Below are positions 59,363-64,000 of a stretch of 64,000 bases of DNA, one piece after another. Each line of letters opens with the position of its first letter. Position 1 is the first letter of the stretch. This stretch comes from CAVVJA01 sp963801715 (GTDB taxonomy: Bacteria; Actinomycetota; Actinomycetes; Mycobacteriales; Jatrophihabitantaceae). The notes beneath the pieces were generated by a model. That model worked only from the letters and a program-made list of their open reading frames with translations, did no database searches and had not been told where the DNA came from. Where the stretch lies: contig CAWDGB010000007.1 in the NCBI GenBank assembly GCA_963801715.1, positions 254,017-318,016 of the forward strand, given 5' to 3'. A program made the position numbers and the translations under genes.

Positions 59363-60013
59363 TCACGATGCCCGACCAATGCGCCGCACGGCCAACGACG
59401 TGAGCCGGCCGAACAGCGCGCCCGCGGTCGCCCCGACCACGACATCGCTGGGATAGTGCACTCCGGTATAGACGCGAGTAAACCCGACAAGGGCTGCCGC
59501 CACCCGCAACGGAATGCCCGCTGCCGGGATGACATCCCCGACGGCCGTTGCGAATGCCGCAGCGGAAGCGGAATGTCCGGACGGGAACGACGTCGAATCC
59601 GGCATGCTGACCCACCGTTCTTGCGGAACACCGGCGCGGTCAGGGCGGGCGCGGGCGCTGCCGAGCTTCATCGGCTGGTTGACGGCAAAGGACGTGACAC
59701 CGATCGCGGCGATCCCGGTTATCGCCGCGCGCCGCCCTCGGTGGCCACCGAAGAGCGCCAGAAGGGTCGCGACGACGAACCAAGGCTTCGAGAAGTCAGC
59801 GAACTTCGCGAGCTGCCGCAACGGCACGTCGAGCTGCGACGGGGGAATACGAGCCACCGCGCCGTAGCAGGCTCGGTCGATTCGACCGAGCACGCTCAAC
59901 GCCCGTACGAGACTGCCACGTGCGGGACCGGGCTTGGCCGCGAGCCGCTCTGCGAGCAACTCCTCCCGCGGCGGGTTTACCGGATCTCGGCCGGTGTCGG
60001 GTGTCTCGGTCAT
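59363..60013 (-). CDS. PAP2-family membrane phosphatase
   Basis: ATG 60013 overlaps the stop of the upstream lipid kinase (ATGA). The 216-residue protein keeps the motifs KLGSARARPDR (KxxxxxxRP), STSFPSGHSASAAAF (PSGH) and RVYTGVHYPSDVVVG (SRxxxxxHxxxD). Together with the kinase it likely handles phosphatidate/diacylglycerol or isoprenoid-phosphate lipids. The longer frame to 60118 has no similar sequence. Confidence 0.92.
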   Translation of the reverse strand: MTETPDTGRDPVNPPREELLAERLAAKPGPARGSLVRALSVLGRIDRACYGAVARIPPSQLDVPLRQLAKFADFSKPWFVVATLLALFGGHRGRRAAITGIAAIGVTSFAVNQPMKLGSARARPDRAGVPQERWVSMPDSTSFPSGHSASAAAFATAVGDVIPAAGIPLRVAAALVGFTRVYTGVHYPSDVVVGATAGALFGRLTSLAVRRIGRAS

Positions 60014-61356
60014 GACTGTCGGCCGAGGGCGACACGCCATAGCGCGGTGAGCGTAGTTCGCGATGCGACCTTGACGGTGCGCGCGGCCGGCGACAGTCCC
60101 GCGCGGGGCGGTAGCCACACGGTCAATGCCCCAGGGCGAATCCGGAACCGCAGTGGCGGTTGCAGGGTGAGCGCCTCGCCGTCGACACCGATCTCTACCG
60201 GCTCGGCTGAGCTCACCTCAAAGTCGGAAGCGACCCATTCCTGCCAGCCGCCGAACTGGCGGACTTGCCCGACTGATTCCAGCGCCACGAGCTTCTGCAT
60301 GTCCGCGGCGCCGCGAACCATCAGCGACATGATCCCCAGCCCGCCGGTGTCCATCCTCACTCGCGTTCCCCCACCGCGCAGGTCATGCAGGTTGTAGGGA
60401 TTGTTGGAGACCAAGATGAGCTGCGAGGTCAGGGACTGTTCACCCGACGGCAGGGCGAACCTCAAGTCCATTGGCGTCGCGTTCGGGCCGATGATCGTCG
60501 GCAGCATCTCGGCGGCGGTCCGTAACTTCGCGTCCCGATACTCCGGCGACTGAACGACTTTCGCGTACACGCCCATCGACGCGTTGTTGACGAACACCCG
60601 GCCGTTCACCTCAGCCAGGTCGATTGTCCGCTCGACGCCTTCGCTGTACGCATCCAGCGCTCCGATGACGTCGTCGCGGTCCAGGCCGAGGTCGAGGGCG
60701 AAATGGTTGCGGGTGCCGGCTGGGATGACGACGTGCGGAATGCCGCACCGACTGGCCACCGAGGCCACCAGGGCCTGCGAGCCATCGCCGCCGGCCATGC
60801 CTATCACGTCGGCTCCGCGGGCGACCGCGTCTTCGGCGAGCTCCAGCAGATCCGTGCCCGGGGTCAGGACGATCGGTTCGATTCCGCGCTCTCGGCACTC
60901 GTCGACCAGGTGGAAGCGCTCGGCCTTTCCGCCGCCGGACTTGAGATTCATGATCAACACTGGATGCTTGGCCCGCAGCAGTGCTGGGGCTTGCGTTTTA
61001 CTCGCGGGGGCACGCAAGGCGTATCCGGCGGCCGCGATGGAGACAAAGGCCAACGCACCGCTTATCACCAGCACCCGAACGGTCTGGCTCGCGATCATGA
61101 CGATGATGAATGCGATCAGTCCGACGCCCGCGAGCGTGAGGGCCAGAATGCGCGCGGTTCCGCTGCGGGATATCGCATACCACGCGCCCAGCACGATGAG
61201 GGCGAGGGACGGGATACCGATGAGCAGGACGTACCACTCGTCGAAGGCCCCCAGGATGACGTACAGCACGCTGAGGGCAGCCGCAGCGATGGCAACGACC
61301 GCCGCTCCCCGGCGCGCCGCGGAAGGGGCGTGACGTTCTGGCGCATCTACGCTCAC
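60010..61356 (-). CDS. Diacylglycerol kinase-family lipid kinase with N-terminal membrane domain
   Basis: GTG 61356 gives 448 residues. Three to four helices occupy about 15-115 (VAIAAAALSVLYVILGAF, VLLIGIPSLALIVLGAWYAI). The DAGK catalytic domain follows: IMNLKSGGGKAERFHLV, DVIGMAGGDGSQALVAS (GGDGS, ATP), VVIPAGTRNHFALDLGL. This is the YegS/DgkB-like branch. The helices tie it to the membrane, unlike the soluble DgkB. Its stop overlaps the PAP2 start. It may phosphorylate diacylglycerol or a related lipid. Confidence 0.92.
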   Translation of the reverse strand: MSVDAPERHAPSAARRGAAVVAIAAAALSVLYVILGAFDEWYVLLIGIPSLALIVLGAWYAISRSGTARILALTLAGVGLIAFIIVMIASQTVRVLVISGALAFVSIAAAGYALRAPASKTQAPALLRAKHPVLIMNLKSGGGKAERFHLVDECRERGIEPIVLTPGTDLLELAEDAVARGADVIGMAGGDGSQALVASVASRCGIPHVVIPAGTRNHFALDLGLDRDDVIGALDAYSEGVERTIDLAEVNGRVFVNNASMGVYAKVVQSPEYRDAKLRTAAEMLPTIIGPNATPMDLRFALPSGEQSLTSQLILVSNNPYNLHDLRGGGTRVRMDTGGLGIMSLMVRGAADMQKLVALESVGQVRQFGGWQEWVASDFEVSSAEPVEIGVDGEALTLQPPLRFRIRPGALTVWLPPRAGLSPAARTVKVASRTTLTALWRVALGRQS

Positions 61357-61638
61357 GACGTGTCCCTGATGATGTCCGGCTGGAGTTGTCTGGTCGAGAG
61401 TATTTCGGATGGCAAGCGCTACCGGCACGCGCGGCTACCCGGTCGAGGTCCACGATCGCGCCGGGCGCCACCCGTGCTGGAGTGAGGTCAACTTACCCTG
61501 GTATGCCCAACGATCGGGCAACCTGGAAGCGCGTCCCACCAACGAGGGGGCACCGTGGCTGAATGGGCCGCAAGGCCGGCGCGAAAGAGCTTGTGGTGGC
61601 CAGCGAGCACTGGGATCAGGGCGCTGCTCCGGGTGTCG

Positions 61639-61666
61639 CATGTCTGAGCCAGTTGGGTCAGACATG
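61639..61666. promoter_or_regulatory. 9-bp inverted repeat upstream of the SulP gene
   Basis: CATGTCTGA (61639-61647) and TCAGACATG (61658-61666) flank 10 bases and end 18 bases before the SulP start. The rest of the 328-base gap (61357-61684) shows no gene. It may be an operator or a stem that affects initiation. Confidence 0.5.
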
Positions 61667-61684
61667 GGTGTGACTGGATAAGCC

Positions 61685-63505
61685 ATGGCCGTGAGCTCCG
61701 AGCCGACGGCTACCAACCAGGGTCGTGGCATCCGATCCTTTGTTCCGGGCTGGACCGTGGTCTCTACCTATCAGCGTCGGTGGCTGCCGAAGGATGTGGT
61801 CGCGGGGCTGGTCTTGTCGGCGTTGTTGATTCCGCAAGGCATGGCCTATGCCGAACTGGCCGGACTGCCGCCGATCACCGGTCTCTACACGTCGATCCTG
61901 TGTCTGCTCGGGTACGCGGTGTTCGGTCCCTCTCGGGTGTTGGTGCTCGGCCCAGACTCCGCGCTGGGCCCGATGATCGCCGCGACCGTGATGCCGTTGC
62001 TGGTGGCGGGCGGCGATCCGGCCAAGGCGGTCGCGCTAGCGTCGCTGCTGGCGATTCTGGTCGGTGTGATCATGGCCGTCGCCGGATTGGCCAAGTTCGG
62101 TTTCATTGCGGACTTGCTGTCCAAACCGACACAGATCGGCTACATGAATGGCCTAGCCGTCACGATCGTCGTCGGCCAGCTGCCGAAGCTGTTCGGGTTC
62201 TCGGTCGACGCGAACGGATTACTGAGTGAGTTCTCGGCTTTCGTGTCGCAGGTGGCAGATGACGCAAACGCCGCGGCGGCGACAGTAGGGCTCGCTTCGC
62301 TGGCCGGGATCTTGCTGCTGCAGCGGCTGCTGCCGAAGGTGCCGGCTGTGCTTGTCGCCGTGGTGCTCGCATCGATCGCCGTCAACGCGTTCGACCTGCA
62401 GGCGCACGGTGTCAAGACCATCGGCGTGTTGCCGCGGGGCTTTCCGCCGTTCACCATCCCGACCGCTGCCTGGTCTGACGTGCCGCCGCTCTTCGTCGGC
62501 GCGCTCGCCATCGCCGTAGTTGCCCTCGCCGACACCATGTCGACGGCATCATCGTTCGCGTCCCGGCACGGTGAACGCGTGCGGGGCAACCAGGAGATGA
62601 TCGGTATCGGCGCCGCGAACATCGGAGCCGGCTTGTTCCAAGGATTCCCGGTAAGTACGAGCGGGTCGCGGACCGCGGTTGCCGACCAGGCCGGGTCCCG
62701 GTCGCAGGTCACCGGCGTGATCGGCGCCGTCGTGATCGCACTGGTGCTGGTGCTCTTCCCATCGCTGATGCAATACGTGCCTCAGCCGACCCTCGGCGCG
62801 ATCGTCATCGCGGCCGCGTTGTCCCTGGTCGACATGCGGGGCACGCGCCGCCTGTGGCAACAGCAGCGGGTCGAGTGTCTACTGTCGATCGTCGCCCTGC
62901 TCGGCGTGGCCCTGCTCGGTGTTCTCCCGGGCATTCTCATTGCCGTGGCGTTGTCCATTCTGAATGTCTTCCGGCGGGTCTGGTGGCCGCATCAGGCCGA
63001 GCTTGGCCGGGTCGAAGGCATTGACGGGCTGCACGACACTGCGAGCCATCCCGATGCCGAGTTGCTTCCTGGGCTGGTGGTCTACCGCTTCGACGCGCCG
63101 CTCATCTTCGCGAACTCTCGGATCTTCGGCGATGAGATCCGGGCGATCGCCGAGAACCGCCGCGGCCTCAAGTGGATTGTGATTGCCGCGGAGCCGATCA
63201 CGGACGTCGACACGACGGCCTCGGACATGCTTCAGGAGTTGGACGTCTGGCTGAACGAGCGAGGGATCTCGTTGATATTCGCCGAGCTTAAGGACCCGGT
63301 ACGCGAGAAGATCGAGCGCTACGAACTGACTCGCACGATCGACCCCGACCATTTCTTTCCGACTATCGACACCGCCGTCGAGCGCTACATGCACGAGACG
63401 GAGGCCACCTGGAAGGTGCCGAAGGACGAGGTCAGCCCGGAACCCGGCTCAGCCGTCGAGCAGGCTCGTACGATCCACGATCAGACGAGCAAGCAAGATC
63501 GATAA
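61685..63505 (+). CDS. SulP-family inorganic anion transporter with STAS domain
   Basis: The 606-residue protein has the SulP transmembrane domain (DVVAGLVLSALLIPQGMAYAEL, the family's first helix with its GMAYA box, then GLYTSILCLLGYAVFG, GVFPSTSGSR-like FQGFPVSTSGSRTAVAD) and a C-terminal STAS domain (about 455-570: LVVYRFDAPLIFANSRIFGD). SulP proteins move sulfate, bicarbonate or dicarboxylates, usually with H+ or Na+. No carbonic anhydrase or sulfate-assimilation gene adjoins, so the substrate is undecided. Starts at ATG 61685. Confidence 0.93.
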   Translation: MAVSSEPTATNQGRGIRSFVPGWTVVSTYQRRWLPKDVVAGLVLSALLIPQGMAYAELAGLPPITGLYTSILCLLGYAVFGPSRVLVLGPDSALGPMIAATVMPLLVAGGDPAKAVALASLLAILVGVIMAVAGLAKFGFIADLLSKPTQIGYMNGLAVTIVVGQLPKLFGFSVDANGLLSEFSAFVSQVADDANAAAATVGLASLAGILLLQRLLPKVPAVLVAVVLASIAVNAFDLQAHGVKTIGVLPRGFPPFTIPTAAWSDVPPLFVGALAIAVVALADTMSTASSFASRHGERVRGNQEMIGIGAANIGAGLFQGFPVSTSGSRTAVADQAGSRSQVTGVIGAVVIALVLVLFPSLMQYVPQPTLGAIVIAAALSLVDMRGTRRLWQQQRVECLLSIVALLGVALLGVLPGILIAVALSILNVFRRVWWPHQAELGRVEGIDGLHDTASHPDAELLPGLVVYRFDAPLIFANSRIFGDEIRAIAENRRGLKWIVIAAEPITDVDTTASDMLQELDVWLNERGISLIFAELKDPVREKIERYELTRTIDPDHFFPTIDTAVERYMHETEATWKVPKDEVSPEPGSAVEQARTIHDQTSKQDR

Positions 63506-63629
63506 TAGGTGTGCCCGGTCGTGGAATAGGCTGAGCCTGATTTGCGGCTCTTCGGTAAGAAACCCTTTACGACATGGGCTCCGCGCGGTACAAGCAGCAA
63601 TTGACAGTTGCTCCGATTTGGAGGCACAG

Positions 63630-64000
63630 ATGAGCGATATCGCAACGGCCGGCTCGTTCGCACTCGACCAGACGAAGTCCGACCCCACATCCTCGGCGAA
63701 GACCAAGACCTCGATCGAGGATCTCGCGATCAACACGATTCGCACGCTGTGCATCGATGCCGTGCAGGCTGCGAACTCCGGCCATCCCGGCACGCCGATG
63801 GCGATGGCGCCAGTCGCGTACGAATTGTGGAACAACGTTTTGCGCTTCGACCCTCAGCACCCGATCTGGAGCAACCGCGACCGATTCGTGCTGTCCGCCG
63901 GCCACGCATCGACCTTGCTGTACTCCCTGCTGCACTTGACCAAGGTCACGGCCGTCAACTCGGCCTATGAGATGGTCGGGCAGCCGGCGGTGTCGCTCGA
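63630..64000 (+). CDS. tkt: Transketolase, N-terminal part
   Basis: ATG 63630, 7 bases after TTGGAGG, opens the gene and the window ends inside it after 123 residues. The transketolase start is clear: AINTIRTLCIDAVQAANSGHPGTPM has the SGHPG motif, WNNVLRFDPQHPIWSNRDRF and VLSAGHAS (TPP-binding His) follow. It uses TPP to shift two-carbon units in the pentose phosphate pathway. The first 27 residues are a variable Ser/Thr-rich lead. Likely followed by transaldolase and other pathway genes outside the window. Confidence 0.95.
   Translation, partial: MSDIATAGSFALDQTKSDPTSSAKTKTSIEDLAINTIRTLCIDAVQAANSGHPGTPMAMAPVAYELWNNVLRFDPQHPIWSNRDRFVLSAGHASTLLYSLLHLTKVTAVNSAYEMVGQPAVSL

Noticed and set aside
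1..64000. CRISPR array, rRNA or tRNA genes, integrase or transposase genes
   Set aside because: I saw no regularly spaced direct repeats, no rRNA-like tracts, no cloverleaf and no recombinase motifs in the window.

Overview
The window is high-GC DNA with many GTG starts, many 4-base stop/start overlaps, a cysteine-containing HxlR regulator, a GAP-family membrane protein and several mobile-looking scars. Together these point to a free-living, probably soil-dwelling, aerobic actinobacterium (Actinomycetota). I cannot name the genus from sequence alone. There are no rRNA genes, tRNA genes or CRISPR arrays that I can support. The right edge enters a transketolase gene (central carbon metabolism). 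Most of the rest is accessory or stress-related.

Layout. 1-3.4 kb: end of a thiamine-diphosphate enzyme, a deletion scar joining an MmpL remnant to a truncated unknown protein, and a membrane-anchored subtilase. 3.7-7.7 kb: a large LuxR-family ATPase regulator, methionine sulfoxide reductase A and a small acidic protein. 7.8-13.9 kb: an alpha/beta hydrolase and a CarH/LitR-type B12 photoreceptor regulator, divergent from a tightly coupled operon (COG2907 flavoprotein, DUF1365, SDR, a 24-codon mini-ORF, an NmrA-like protein, a CPBP protease). 14-20.7 kb: drug efflux, VOC, AlkA-like glycosylase, thioesterase, a broken isochorismatase-like gene, a CMD-family protein and pirin. 21-32.6 kb: two unknown membrane proteins, GcvH, a redoxin, an autoregulated membrane-protein/regulator pair, two zinc-free MDR oxidoreductases, SDRs, a decayed gene, a GAP protein and PPK2. 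32.9-47.7 kb: Thr/Pro-rich cell-surface proteins, PAP2, aminopeptidase N, a GH16-like protein, MFS and CPA1 transporters, a lipoprotein, and a mtnA/class II aldolase pair that looks like a 5-deoxyadenosine/methylthioadenosine salvage (DHAP shunt) module. 47.9-51.4 kb: cupin, then an accessory patch with a ribbon-helix-helix protein, two small membrane proteins and gene debris. 51.7-58.2 kb: two regulator/efflux pairs (MarR, frameshifted; HxlR, intact) around a perfect 38-bp palindrome, a P-loop kinase-like protein, a K+ channel and a frameshifted aquaporin. 58.4-64 kb: YihY, a coupled PAP2/lipid kinase pair, SulP and transketolase.

The most interesting system is the B12-photoreceptor locus at 8.5-13.9 kb. 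The regulator keeps every AdoCbl photochemistry residue of CarH at identical spacing. The divergent promoter carries two pairs of tandem 11-bp direct repeats. The controlled operon encodes redox and lipid-type enzymes rather than carotenoid genes. Other notable points are a dispersed palindromic repeat family (four copies, one supplying the C-terminus of a protein), twin inverted operators at 24.87-24.91 kb, and at least seven decayed or frameshifted genes. The latter mean either active genome decay or indel errors in the assembly.
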